This document shows positions 11,623-23,900 of a stretch of 64,000 nucleotides of DNA, one piece after another (positions within the stretch are counted from its first letter, which is position 1; every line of letters begins with the position of its first letter). Where the stretch lies: contig CAIIXF020000006.1 of the NCBI GenBank assembly GCA_903813345.2, positions 34,944,436-35,008,435 of the forward strand, written 5' to 3'. This DNA is from Owenia fusiformis (lineage: Eukaryota; Annelida; Polychaeta; Sabellida; Oweniidae). The translations under genes were made by a program, and so were the position numbers. Under the pieces are notes generated by a model, which did not search any database, was not told where the DNA came from, and saw only the letters and a list, made by a program, of their open reading frames with translations.

Positions 11623-12833
11623 TATACAATAACATTATACTCAACTTTAGTTCAAATTCCAATGCTCTGGCCTTGGCTAATCAAAACAGTTCATTGCAAT
11701 TGTTTCATCAATTATTATATTATTATATTAATATATCATAATTATTTCACATGCAAATACTGTACTGCCACTAATATTTGATGCTGTTATCTTTCACAAT
11801 TTTGCAATTTTGAAATTTTGCGGATATCAATTTTCGCTAATTATAAATTTTTTATAATTTTGTATCTATTTCTTTCACCATCATATCATTTCTCAAAAAA
11901 ATTTCCAGCTTATTTGATTAAATGTTTTTAAAACCAAGAAATATGAATGAAACAGTACCTTCTTACCTTTAATTATTGCTATACAATGTACTTAAAGCCT
12001 TTACATGACACCTATCAGCTATCACCTGCTTCAAAAGCATAGGTGAAACTAAACTATTGAAATCAAGTGCTCACTTTAAATTTTTTTTATATTTTCTGTT
12101 TGGGAAAATCTGTTAGTTATCAGCTGCATTTTTGTCAGTCAAGATTTCTCTTCATCAAACCAAATCAAATCCAAGGAATGTTTAGTCAAATATCCAGTTG
12201 TTCAGGAATCGAACTCAATTCAAAGAATGATTAGTTCCATAGTGTAAACATATACTGTACAACTTTGAACAATATTGGTATCAGCCATTATGTTACATTA
12301 AAAAAAACAGAATGTAAAACTGTAAAAGACTTTCATGTAAGCAGGAAATTTCTTGAAAGAATACTAAAGGTTTCGCAACAGAATTTAGACGGTCATATGT
12401 TGAATTGCAGAAATTTTCTGAAAATGTAAGGTGTGTATGTTAGGCCAATGCATTATCTAAAGGAAAAGTACTCATACAGATGATAAAAAAAATTGGAGAT
12501 TGAGACAGGGAAGGTGCATCAACATTTTTTTTCAAAAATGTTTTCCTGATTTTCAGTTCCTTCCATTTTTTTATAATGTTTTCACATTAATATGTTGCAT
12601 TTGTAGACAAAGTTAACATACTAAAGAGAAAATATTTTCCTTTTAAGAGTTTATTTGTGTCTCCAAATGCAACATACTGATGCATAAAACATTTATAAAA
12701 ATTGAGTAGAAGGGGAAATTTTAAATTCAACGAACATATAGGCCCACTGAGCATTTATTTTGCACAGGGCCTTTATTAGAAAGAACTCAAAATAAATGCC
12801 ATTGGCTTTTATTAAGACTAAGAGGGAAATTGA
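11623..12833. repeat. 1.2-kb direct repeat, right copy
   Basis: Nearly identical to 10043-11254. The identity begins at TATACAATAAC and ends at GGGAAATTGA in both copies, so both edges are sharp. High identity implies a recent duplication. Confidence 0.92.
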
Positions 12834-13129
12834 AAACATTTTTCCAAGGGGACAGGCATTTATTAAGAGGGAAAATAGCTTTCCCAAGCCAGTGGGTGTT
12901 TATTTCGAGGCGTATTATCAATCGAAGAGTTGACACATGGCCTTCATATACTCATGCAATAGTATCTATCATCTCTGATTGCACACTTCTGTTTTACCTT
13001 TCAAGCATTCGATTTGGATTTTGGAATGTCATAAAGCTATGCGGTCAAAAGTAATCTTAATACTTTTTAGTGAAAATGCATTTATATTTTTAAAATGCAG
13101 AATCTAGCGAATGCAAAATCCTCGAAATC

Positions 13130-13500
13130 CGATCACCTCCACATCTGAATGTTTTTTTAACTGGTCATGGTGTTTTAACTGGTCATGGTGGCATTTGGAT
13201 TAGACAAATATTACTGTATAAGTATTAGACAGATATTACTGTATAAGTATAATAGTATTACTGGAATTCCAAAAAATCATAACGCCTACAATGCTAGTAA
13301 TATTAAGTGAAAATGCATTAATATTTTTTCAAAATCAAGAATCTTTCGGATGCAAAAACCTCGAAATCAGACGTTTAAATCTGAATGTTTTTAATTTGTA
13401 GCGGTGGCATTTGGATAAGACAGGTTTTACTGTATGTATAATAGACATTAATAGTATTACTGGAATTCAAAAAAATCATAAGGCCTATAGCAACAATCAT
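13130..13500. repeat. Partial tandem repeats related to 9860-9960
   Basis: Units containing 'GGTGGCATTTGGATTAGACA' followed by TTACTGTAT occur at 13141-13290 and 13376-13490 and once at 9863-9960. Inside the first, short segments are themselves doubled (TTTTAACTGGTCATGGTG, AGACAGATATTACTGTATAAG). Noncoding. Confidence 0.7.
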
Positions 13501-13594
13501 GTGAACTTCAGGTCAAAATTCCAATGCTCCCTTGGCCAATCAAATCAGTTCATTGCATTTGTTTCATCAATGCTCTCAATATCATAATTATTCC

Positions 13595-13935
13595 ACGTGC
13601 AAATACTGTACTACCGGTTAATTTGCGAGTTTAAATTTCATGAATTTTGAGAAATACCAATTTTGCGGCCATTAAATTTTGCGGATATCAAAGGTTTAAC
13701 TTCCATTATTCTCTGAATCCTCAAAATTAATTTATCTTATCTACAGTAATTACACCTACCCAATATCATATACTTTGGATAAGATTTACAATCTCTAGAT
13801 CTTAGTCAATGGCATGTTGCACCTCAGCCTTTAATTGGCGATATTCGCGACTATTAATTTTCGTGATTTTTACACAATCGCGAAAAGCACGAAACTAAAT
13901 TGCACGCGAAAAATATCGGGAGTACAGTACATTGA
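13595..13935. mobile_element. MITE with AATACTGTACT-type ends
   Basis: Left AAATACTGTACTACCGG and right GGGAGTACAGTACATT are inverted relative to each other. The interior is rich in TTGCGG/CGCGAA words. Related left ends lie in the 10-kb and 11.7-kb repeats. No coding capacity. Confidence 0.5.
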
Positions 13936-14269
13936 AACCATACACTCTTATATTTCATAAGAATTTGCAATCAAGCCTAACAAATCTATTGTCAAAATAT
14001 TAGAAGGCCAGCAAATGTACACATGCTAAAGTGATGAAACTTTAATGAATTTTAATTTTGCCTATACTGAGATGTGTTAAACTCTATTTGGGTTAGATTT
14101 ATTCGGCTACACCCTCTACTTACAGCCTTAACATGCCCCCTATCGGCTATCACCCGCTTCAAAATCATAACAGGTTCCTTTATATCTTTATCTTCTGTTT
14201 AAGAAAAGCTGTTAGCTATCAGCTGTATTTTTGTCAATCAAGATTTCTCTTCATCTGTGAATTACCCAG

Positions 14270-14765
14270 CGAGAAACCAAAATGGCAATTTTGATGGAAA
14301 GACACAAAGTACCAGTCAAAATCTCTGAAGATTTCCGGGCAAACAATGGCAGCTCTCCCAGTTAGGTTTTAGACTGTCTTCTCATATTTTGTCAATTTTA
14401 TTCAATTTCAAGTATTGTTTAGAGTTGTGCGTTCAATATATTCGATAAGTCAATAGCTATAATAAATCTGCAGATTTTGCTCGCATTTATGTAAGCTTTT
14501 CTCTTTTGACGGATACTTTGTGTCTTTCCTTGAAATCATGACAGGTGTAACTGATCTACTGAAATCAACTTCAAGTGCTTACTACTATCTCCCAATGTGA
14601 GCTACATCAGTGCTTTTTGTTGAGAAAATATGTAAGTTATTAGCCGCTTTTTTGCCGATCAGGATTTGAATTCTCTTTATCTGTCATGTACCTAGCAAGA
14701 TTCAGAGATTTTGACTTGTACGTCATGTCTTTCCGTCAAAACTTCCATTTTTGGTTTCTTGGTAA
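14270..14765. mobile_element. Inverted-repeat element with GAAACCAAAA ends
   Basis: Sequence at 14273-14333 (AACCAAAATGGCAATTTTGA onward) is repeated in reverse complement, with mismatches, at 14700-14761. This makes a ~60-nt stem around a ~370-nt interior. Probably a MITE or foldback element; target duplication not resolved. Confidence 0.6.
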
Positions 14766-14869
14766 AGAGTAGCTTCTCAATGTATAATGAGAATTTGCTG
14801 TTCGGCACAGAAGCACCTTTTAATTTTTTTCGATTTTCGCAAGGAGGACACTAACACAATTTTGAAGCG

Positions 14870-15010
14870 GTTGATAGGGGGCTCTAGGCTCTAGGCTGTT
14901 CTAACATATCAGTCACAGCCTCTGAAAGAGCTAGATCTAAGGCTCTAGCTTAAGGCTAGTCTAAGTCCTATAGATCTAGTAGTCTAGGCCTAGAGTCATA
15001 GCTCAGGCAT
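14870..15010. repeat. Degenerate GGCTCTA-type short repeats
   Basis: GGCTCTAGGCTCTAGGCTGT is followed by further CTAG-rich variants such as GCTAGATCTAAGGCTCTAGC and TCTAGTAGTCTAGGCCTAGA. Low-complexity, noncoding. Confidence 0.6.
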
Positions 15011-16009
15011 AGGCCCGTAAAAATGTAAAGAAATAAAGCTTACAGCATGTTCTATTTAAGTGAATTTGACTCATGTTATACATGTTCCGGGCCTATGCCT
15101 AGTATAGTCCCGCAGGACGAAGAAGATAGAATGTAAAAATCAAATTGAAAATCAAAATAATCGAACGAAAAAAAATTGAAAAAGTTGAAAATTCGATTTC
15201 GATTCAATTTGATTTTCTGCCATTATAAATGAAATACTGTACTTACCAACATGTTTCTCGGATATATATGTTGTTCTTACTTTATCTTCGCCGAAGATCG
15301 ATGTTTATTTATATATAACAATCGAATAATCGACATAATTCAAACTCATCACTACGACACAAAAATATATCACTTTCGAAACCATGTAAACTGCTAAGAT
15401 GACGTCATTTATATCCGGGATTGCTTTGCAAACTCCACATAACAGACTGTCCCATCTTTTCTCCTGCTTTCTCCCGATGCAATTCATACATTACTCGGAG
15501 ATTACTGTCAAACGTTCCAAGTTTTACAATTTTAGCATGTTTATTACGATCTAATTCCTGCCAGTATCAATGAATAAATCTATTGACCAACAGATTGGAA
15601 ATATGTATTCCAGCGATACCCTCATTTTGACGAAAGAATGGTACAAATATGTCCACTATTTATCGAGATATCGTGTAGAAAAATTGAAGAAAGACATCGC
15701 TTAAGAAATTTCTATTTCTAGACTGAACTGTTCACGCTCGCAAGTGGCATCTCCAACTCCATATATGGGCAAAAAGGTGGAGTTAACAATAAGCAATGCA
15801 GGGACTGACACGATTGACACGAAGAAGTCTCGATGAATCTCGCTTAAACTCCGCCCCTTCTTCGTGAAAAATCACGTGAATTCCGGCTTTTGCTGGGACA
15901 TATCCGGGCATCTCGGCTTCGAACCCAATCAGAAGTTTCAATTTTGACTGGCGCCGCATACATTAGGCCTATCTCAAGTCTCACCCAATATTTTTATGTA
16001 TACGTTAAT
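15011..16009. other. Unassigned intergenic sequence
   Basis: I see no gene here. A self-complementary stretch (AATCAAATTGAAAATC versus GATTCAATTTGATTTT) lies at about 15138-15215. The open frame around 15890-16084 runs into the inverted terminal repeat at 16010 and looks fortuitous. Confidence 0.5.
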
Positions 16010-16629
16010 TACACGAGGGGAAAGAGTACCCGTGTATATACAACCTACCGCCAAGCAAAGACCCGAAGATGTCTGAAAATGTAGGGGTTAAGTTATAAAC
16101 TTTTGTTTATATCTTGAATTTCTCAATATGAGAAACAGATAAAACACAGAATTGTGTGAAACTGATAAAGTTATTGTTCCAGGCACTCATGTTTGCAAAA
16201 TAATGAGTACTTAGCGCAATGTTTACTATCCAATCGCTAAATTCAACTTCTAAATATTTGAATGATGATTTACATCTTGAATAAGTAACAACCATGGCTG
16301 TCTTTACTTCATTCGATTCAAAGATAAAATAGGTGGAAATGTATCATATTTATTTCACTGCCATACGTTGCATATCATTGAAATCACCAGTGAAAGTTGA
16401 AAATGAAAGACCCGATTATGTCACGAGTACGATTATATAGGACCCGAATCTACCACCTGAGTATTCCGACTATACCGTGAGTAGAACCCGATGAGGTAGT
16501 GAGTAAGCTTTCGAATGAGCATATAATATCATGACGATATCGCAAATATTTCTGTTTATTTATCATATCGTACTCCTGGCACCGGAATATAATATAATAT
16601 GATATAATTCCCGCAGCACTATACGTCAA

Positions 16630-17105
16630 CGTCTGTTTCCGGCAAAGTTCTTTAAAACATTGAATTCATGCTTACACTTGAACCACCATAATTTCCTATG
16701 TGTCTGTGGTAAGAGTGCAACCCCAAAACATTTAATTCTGCATTGCAAGCGCCATTCTACTCAAAGAACACAACTTGAAGATTCCCTCGAACAGTACAAC
16801 CTGTGGACCCCACTCAGTGGACAAGAAAAAATTGAATCTCTAATTTTTCAAAATTCCCTTTCACTTGGAAAGGATTCTGAATTAAAAGAAAAGTTTGTTG
16901 AATTCGTTTCTAGTAAAACTTAATTCACTTCTTCATGATTTACTGTTGGCATTAAAGCTTACTGGCACTTTCTCACTCGCCTTCTCTAATTTTTGTTTTA
17001 TGTATAACTTGAAATGCTAGCTTATAATGCAAAATGCGCTAGGCAGCGACTACTGTAATTACTGTATACTTTTTAAATTGAATAAATGTATAATGAATGA
17101 ATGAA
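16630..17105 (+). mobile_element. 5'-truncated non-LTR retrotransposon 3' end
   Basis: An open frame ending at 16923 carries the C-terminal CxCG...H...C motif (LCVCGKSATPKHLILHCK) found at the end of many Jockey/CR1/I-type ORF2 proteins. It is followed by a ~150-nt 3' UTR and a tail of ATGAATGAATGAAT repeats near 17090-17105, as in elements whose 3' ends finish in short tandem repeats. The frame is open upstream to about 16632. It is nested inside the element at 16010-18254. Confidence 0.72.
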
Positions 17106-17401
17106 TATTTTCATTGTCGATGATCACTTCTATTCTATCTTATCATAGTCCAAAGATTTTGGTACGACATTTGGTCCTTTGCACTTTATTCAAAAATAAA
17201 TTAATAATTAATTATTTACTCAAACTGAACAGGTGTTATACAAAATGACTGCATAAAACATTTAAATCATTTTAAAAAGCACATACTGCTTGGAACTATA
17301 TTCTTTGCAGTTCAATGCAAAGAAGTTATTTGTCAAACCATTTATGGCGCTAAATTCAAAAACAATGAAAAAATAGTATCCATCAGATATACATATAGGG
17401 A

Positions 17402-17623
17402 TTATGTTCCTCTCGAGGGCTCATAGGAACCAAGGGAACACATATTGTATATCCCAAAGAATATTTTAATACTCAGTAATGGATGGTGCTGACTGAAGTG
17501 GACCACAAAGTCATCCATCTCGTGTGATTTATAACTACAGTGGAAGCATTTGTACCGATGACCTGAAATACAATGTCTCGATATGCAGTGGTAAGTGGTG
17601 ATGGCCATATTTTTCAGTTTCAT
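17402..17623 (-). CDS. C2H2-like zinc-finger ORF inside DNA element
   Basis: The 73-residue frame has a precise C-x2-C-x12-H-x3-H pattern (YKCFHCSYKSHEMDDFVVHF, then SQHH). Similar single fingers occur at the N-terminus of transposon-encoded and uncharacterised invertebrate proteins. It could be an exon of the element's own protein. No partner exon was identified, and expression is unknown. Confidence 0.4.
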   Translation of the reverse strand: MKLKNMAITTYHCISRHCISGHRYKCFHCSYKSHEMDDFVVHFSQHHPLLSIKIFFGIYNMCSLGSYEPSRGT

Positions 17624-18834
17624 TTATTGTTCACAACAAAATGATTCACATGAATGATGCAGATTTTGTGTTAATTATTTTTTCATCAGGACGTCATAAA
17701 CTCGACGATATAATCGGATCTCAACAGATTTTACTCAAGTAATGTTCGGATTCTGAGATCCTAATTTACTCAAGATATTTTCGGATATTACTCGTCGATC
17801 ACATCGGGTCCGATGTCCGATAACATCGGATCTTTTAGGACAAAGTTTAAGTGAAGATTTTGCTGTTCAAAAGTGCTATTTTGACCTAATATTTTGACAC
17901 TTAATACATTATGCATATGCACATCCATTTACCGACCCAAGTATGTCTTATGTATGGCTCATTATCAATTAAAGCGAGTATGAATGAGAAAAACAAATCG
18001 AAACCCATTATACGTTTACCTTATCTCTTAATTTGGACATAAAAATATATTTCAACTATAATTCTAGACCAATTGCGCCTGCTAGAACATCTTAGTAACA
18101 ATTCTAACCATCCAAAGGAATTGATAGTGACATTATATTACCTTTATTGTCCATTTTCCTACGAGATGACATTATCAAGCATTTGCTTGGCGGTATATGC
18201 GTGTCTTGCTCGGCGGTAGGTTGTATATACACGGGTACTCTTTCCCCTCGTGTATTATGTTAAAAAAATCATTTTCACTGCAGGAGTGGAGACGCGTAAA
18301 GAACTATACGTAGCTTTTGAAAAAGGTCTAGTTTTATTTTGTCGTCTGTGATCGTTTTTTGTACTTCCTCCTCTCCTGCCAATATGCTCATCGCGTTCCC
18401 AATACATCGGGGAAACATCTAGTTGTTATTAACTGACACCTGAAACTATTTATTTGTGACCATCCTTCTGTGTTTGCTAAAAAGAGTTACAGATAATGAT
18501 GCCATCTATTTTTCAAACATAAATTCACACATAGTTTGGCCTGATATATCAAATTCTAACCAATCAGAACTCTTAATTTCAACCAATCACCCTCATAGAT
18601 TTCATAATTTCAAGTTGGCAGTCGAATGAAGCCATATTAATAGTGCCATCAAGACAAGTACTTATGCAGGCCAAATGTCAAATGGTTTGTGTCGACCCAG
18701 TTTCGACCATTTGTCCGTCATACCCCTGGCAAAAAGAGTTTCCTTTAAAAATTCATTCTTTTAAGTGATGCTCTACAATGTGGGAAAATAATTTAAGCAC
18801 GTGGCTCAATAAAGTGTGCGCACACGATCATTTA

Positions 18835-19245
18835 ACACTATTCCACAACGAGTTACTTTGACGGAACGTCAATGCCCCATCAATGTAACAAAAGGGATAA
18901 TTAATCTCGATTTAAACCTACTTATAAGTCAAGTTGCGGATTATAATTTGGCACAAAGCTAGAAAATATAGTCTAGCTTTAATAAGTTTCCTCGATTTGG
19001 AATTTGTTGTGTAAATGAAGTTGCAATTCATATATTTAGTCCCTCGCTTTTGTTACATTGACGAAAGTCCGTTATATTGCCAATGTATGTTTCTTTGACG
19101 ACTTTCGTGAATGTTACAAAAGCGATGGTCTAAATACATGAATTACAGCTTCATTCAAAAAAATACATAAATCGAGAAAACAAAAAACTAGTATCCAGGA
19201 AGTTCATCCATTTTGTTACATTGACGTTCCGTCTGGGAAAGATAA
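18835..19245. mobile_element. Palindromic MITE with TTTGACGGAACGTCAATG ends
   Basis: Outer arms are TTTGACGGAACGTCAATG...GTAACAAAA at about 18855 and TTTTGTTACATTGACGTTCC at about 19212. Inner arms around 19020-19150 (GTCCCTCGCTTTTGTTACA versus TGTTACAAAAGCGATGGTC) are also inverted. The whole folds on a centre near 19075. Noncoding. Confidence 0.7.
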
Positions 19246-20433
19246 CTCAATCATTCTAGAATTACTTGAGTATTGGGGTTAAATATGTACTAAAACAGTT
19301 TACGTCAGTCTGTCCATTGTTACACCAACTAATAAAATTGAATAGATTTATTCATTGTCAACATTTATTGTTTGTTATTGTACAATTATCATTCACATAC
19401 TTTTTCCAGTTTTTGCTATTTAGATGGAACATATTATTTATAACAGCAATTGCATTCAAAGAATTTTTGAAGCTCTATCATATCATTATTTACAATACAG
19501 AACAAGTAAACTATGCAAATAAACAACTACACATAGTACACACATGTTCATAAAAACGGTTGTTTTGCATTATAATAACTGTTTACGTCCCAAGTGAGAC
19601 AACTATCAAAACATATAAATAAAATACGCAAAATGAAGGCGTGAATTATAGGAAAACTATACCAAGCAGTACAACAAGAATTATGTATATACAAGTAGAA
19701 TACTAATACAAGAATGGAATTCTTTCAGTGAACTTGCAAACAATATTCGTTGTCTTTTAAATACACTTAAACAAAACTGGTGGACATTTTGGAAATAGAG
19801 CGTGCTGTCGAAAATGACAAAAACTGGCTTTCATTTAATCTATCAATTATTTGTTTAACTGGTTTCTATGAAAATGGTATCTAATTGCCCAACGCCCCTC
19901 TGCAATAGATAGTGGGGTCCCATTTCGTATCACAGAGTAAGATACGTTAAAAATATACTAATGTGTAGGCTACATCTTCGCTTTTAAGAAACCAGGTGTA
20001 AAAGGGTAGGCGGTCCTGTCATATTTTGGTCACTCTCTATTGATTTATATGGTGACCTAATTACAATTATTTTCCTTATTATTTGTACACAGTCAAGGCC
20101 AGTAAAGGCCGTAAGGAAAGGGGGCCATAATTCCCGGGGGACCATAATTTCTTTCACACCGGGTTAAGAAATCATAACGTAAGGTATACAGGGCTTTAAC
20201 ACTTTACACAGACTTGTATTGTGATTATGAAGAAGCTTTATGGGCATCCTGTATACATTCACCAATTCGATCAACGTTATAGAATCGTTGAGACTGGACA
20301 GGTTCTGACTCATCAGCTGTTTCAAGCTTTAAGCCTCAAGCTGTTTCAGATCCACCAAAGGCACTGTCTTCTTTTAGTTAGTGCCTTCTTTCCATGCCCT
20401 GGCCAGTCGTAAGCCAAGCCGTAAATCAGCTAT
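19246..20433. other. Downstream flank of gene B, no gene seen
   Basis: AT-rich sequence with no recognisable domain. Open frames here (for example near 19266 and 20221 on plus) lack coding features. It separates the gene B poly(A) region from the element at 18.8 kb. Confidence 0.5.
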
Positions 20434-20439
20434 TTTATT
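20434..20439 (-). terminator. Candidate poly(A) signal of gene B
   Basis: AATAAA on the minus strand about 330 nt after the gene B stop codon. It is the first such hexamer seen downstream; use is inferred. Confidence 0.4.
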
Positions 20440-20765
20440 GGTTGCACTAATAATGTAACTAGCTATATAGTTCAATCATTTGTTGTTGAAAGTGTCCATC
20501 CATATTTTATGTAGTTTGAGAAGATACAACTTCAAAATAAAAGTCAAGTAGAATCTTGGTTCTTGTTTTGTGATTGCAATATCCAATTTGCAGCATCTGG
20601 AGATCTACGCCACGGAGGCAAAAGAGCCGACTGTTGCGCTGTAGTGAGATCATTGATTATGAAGAACCTCGAATCATTTAAGGTCTTGGAGGAATTATAT
20701 TACATTTAGTTACTTTTATAGTAGTAAACGGTCATTGCAATATGTACAACAATAGTGTAACACAG

Positions 20766-20971
20766 TTAAAGTTGTTCATCTATGTCAAGTGACAGTGACG
20801 TACATGAGGGCGGTTGTGCAGACCATTTCCCAGTGGACAGACATTGGACTTGCATAGATGCCCTGTTTGCCCTCCATCCATGGCAACGGTATGTGATAAT
20901 GGAACCCATAGAATAGTCCGTACCTTGTTTAATGACGTTTGGTGCCACCAAAGGGTCTTCACAATATACTT
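20766..20971 (-). CDS. Gene B last exon: CCP10 and stop
   Basis: Acceptor TATTTTCAG, entry phase 1. It encodes a four-cysteine sushi domain (YCEDPLV, TYRCHGW, VQCLSTGKW, PPSC), then TSLSLDIDEQL and TAA at 20768-20766. The short polar tail argues against a membrane anchor. Confidence 0.88.
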
Positions 20972-23900
20972 CTGAAAATAGATACAAAAAAAATACATAT
21001 AAATAAAACTAGTATACTCAGACAAGTCAAAGATTAATAAAGAGATAATATACACGTACTTGAGAGAACGTGTATGTAAATTGTAAAATTATGGAAAACA
21101 ATTTAACTTAGGTCCCTGAAAAATTAATTGAGTGTGAAGAGTAATCCCGTGGTTGCGTCAAGTACAAAGTCTCTTAAACATATTGTTAAACATGTCTCAT
21201 ACTCTAAATAACAACTAACCTTTCACGACAACATCCACAAAGTTAGCAGTGCTGTGGATAAAAGGGTTGTAACATCGATATCTTCCCACATCTGCTTCGC
21301 CAACAGAGGTCAAATAAAGTCTGTACTGAGAACCAGATTTCTGCCATTCTCCGGGTATTTCTATCTCTGAAGACGTCTGAATTGAGCTCTCGTAAAGGAA
21401 ATTGTCATCAGGCCCATTCGCATTTCGCACCTCGTTGAATAAAACATCGTGAGACTGAACGTGGTGTGGTATATGTGCATGTGACATCGCATACCCACTC
21501 TCGGCCATCAAATCGCCCTTTTTCCAGACGGGAGTTCCAAATTCTCTAAGATACAGACAGTCAAGTGTTATATTGGCACCAGGGAAGACATAGAGAGTTA
21601 AGTTTTCCTCCATGAGATGCGTTCCTTGGATCTCTTCAACTTTCACCTCTGGTCTGAAGAGCTCTAAACAAACAACAGTCATGGTTTGTAAGTAACATCT
21701 CTGAGTTTAACATCTCTAATAAAAATTACTCGATAGCCAAAAAGTATAAGACACTCCGTTCTATTGTGTTATATCAACGTCATAAACATCACCTTACCAT
21801 TCACAAAGTGACGGAATATCTGAGATGTTTAATAGAATACTGAAATGAAATATACAAGTGGACTATAGCTCCTTATTTGACAAGGCACACTCAAGATTGG
21901 TCTGATCCATTTTTGCTTCGGTACATTGACATTCTAATATGTACAGTCAACAAATGATATGACGGGCATTCCGTATCTTTAACCTCTATTCTCATGCTGG
22001 TCTATTCAAGACCAGCACTTGCACATAGAAGATTATAACTCCTCTGATACGCAAAATGTCAAAAAGTTTCCGTTTTGTGTTTTTAATATACGAGAGCCAA
22101 TTGGAAGAGAAGCACCGATACATGGACAAAAGCACAAACAAAATCAAAAGTGCATTAAACTATACACTAACCCCCCTATCACACAAAACTAGTTCTTACC
22201 CGTTCTTGCCAGTCCTACGAAAACGTCGTAAAACGGACTCAATCTGGCTGTGGTCGGGAAATATCTCTAAAATAATTAGCTACTTCGTTCATAAACAGTC
22301 TCCAATACGTCCATCTCATTCGCAGTTCGTTCAGGTCGTACCACGATCGTTGTGCAACGTCGTATAACGCGTCCCTTCGTCTAGAAGGTCATCATGACCT
22401 GATTACAGAACGGTTTATGGTCGCCTACGAATTTTGAATCGATTCAAAATTCTAGAATCACCTTCCCGTCTGAGAACGTTCATGAAGTTCGTAATTAGAC
22501 CTTAGAAAGTTGCAGCTACGTTCATTCCGTTCGCACACAGTTTAAAACCAGTTTTGAAGAACGCAGTGGCAACTTGTTTGGTGTGATAGCTATATTTTTG
22601 CTAACTCGTTCATAAGCAGTCTTTAATACGTTCTTACTCAGTTTAAACCCGTTTGCAATTGGTTCTGCCTCGTTCTCAATACGTCCTCAGACAGTTCAAC
22701 TCGTTGTAAAAACGTCCCTAGTAGGGTTAAAGTACGACGGTTTCGTTCGTAGTACGTCCAGCTCATCGTTAGTACGTTGTCACTCGTTCTAATTGTAGAA
22801 CGTGACGACATCGAGAACATTTTGAGCATGTTCTAAGTTCTAGAGGACCTACCCGTTCGAGTACGTTCGATGAAGTTTGTAAATAGACCCCAAACGATAC
22901 TAAGTACGTCCAGTCCGTTCGTATACAGTTAAAGCCCGTTTTCGAGAACGTAGTGAGAACTAGTTTGGTGTGATAGTAGGGTAAGCATTCAACTTCTCAA
23001 ATATGCCTGCTTTAAATTGTCAACTAGGCTAGAAATGAAATCTACAAAAACCAAAACACAAATTAATCCAGTGATTTAGGTTCTTCGATGCATGTCTACC
23101 CGAGCATCTACTAGCCAGGATCTTGTATTGTACCTCTCTTGGGTGCAGTGTAAACAGATCTCTTGTCCCTGTATGTCGAGTGTTCCTCACATGTTGGGAG
23201 ACCTATAATTGAAAAATATTGGCAACATATAGCTTTACTATATCCACAACTAATACTTGGTTTAATTATATGTGCTCTTATTATATTGAAAATGCAAAAT
23301 CTAGATGATAGTGGTAATGTGGTATCTACAATTTTCAGGGAAATGTGACATATTCAGTGCAGTGCGATTTCCAGGAAAATGTGACATATTGAGTGCAGTG
23401 CGATTTCCAGGAAAATGTGACATATTCAGTGCAGTGTGATTTTCAGGGAAATGTGACATAATCAGTGCAGTGCGATTTCCAGCAAATGTGACATATTAAG
23501 CGCAATGTGTATGAATAGTAATTACATACTCGTAGTATATTTTCATTTGCATTATATAAAGAAGGGAAATATAGACCATCGTATATATAGCAACCGCCCC
23601 TGTGTAGAATGTGTCAACGCCATGGACTCCATGGAGTACATCTTCATTAATTTTCTCATAAAATTCTGATAAACCATTGTAAGATTGCACATTGTAATTT
23701 CAGAAACCATTATTATAATAAACAATCGAAACTATATTCAGAAACAACATTATTCTACCTTGTTTGTGAGTCAACTTCTACGATGTATACTTACGTTCGG
23801 GACTCCACTGTCCATCTACACATGTTGCAGTCCCAGGTCCTTTTAGTATTTTGCCATTGTCGCATTGGTACTCAATTTGTTGATTTTGACCTACCCTCCT

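Larger units (their letters stand above)
16010..18254. mobile_element. DNA element with ~49-bp terminal inverted repeats
   Basis: The left end 16010-16058 (TACACGAGGGGAAAGAGTAC onward, then ACCTACCGCC) is matched in reverse complement by 18206-18254 with only one or two differences. The 2.2-kb interior holds a C2H2-like ORF (17402-17623, minus) and a nested non-LTR tail (16630-17105). Near 16440-16500 and 17690-17840 are further mutually inverted GAGTA/GGACCCGA-type words. The transposase family is not recognised and a target duplication is not obvious. Confidence 0.68.
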
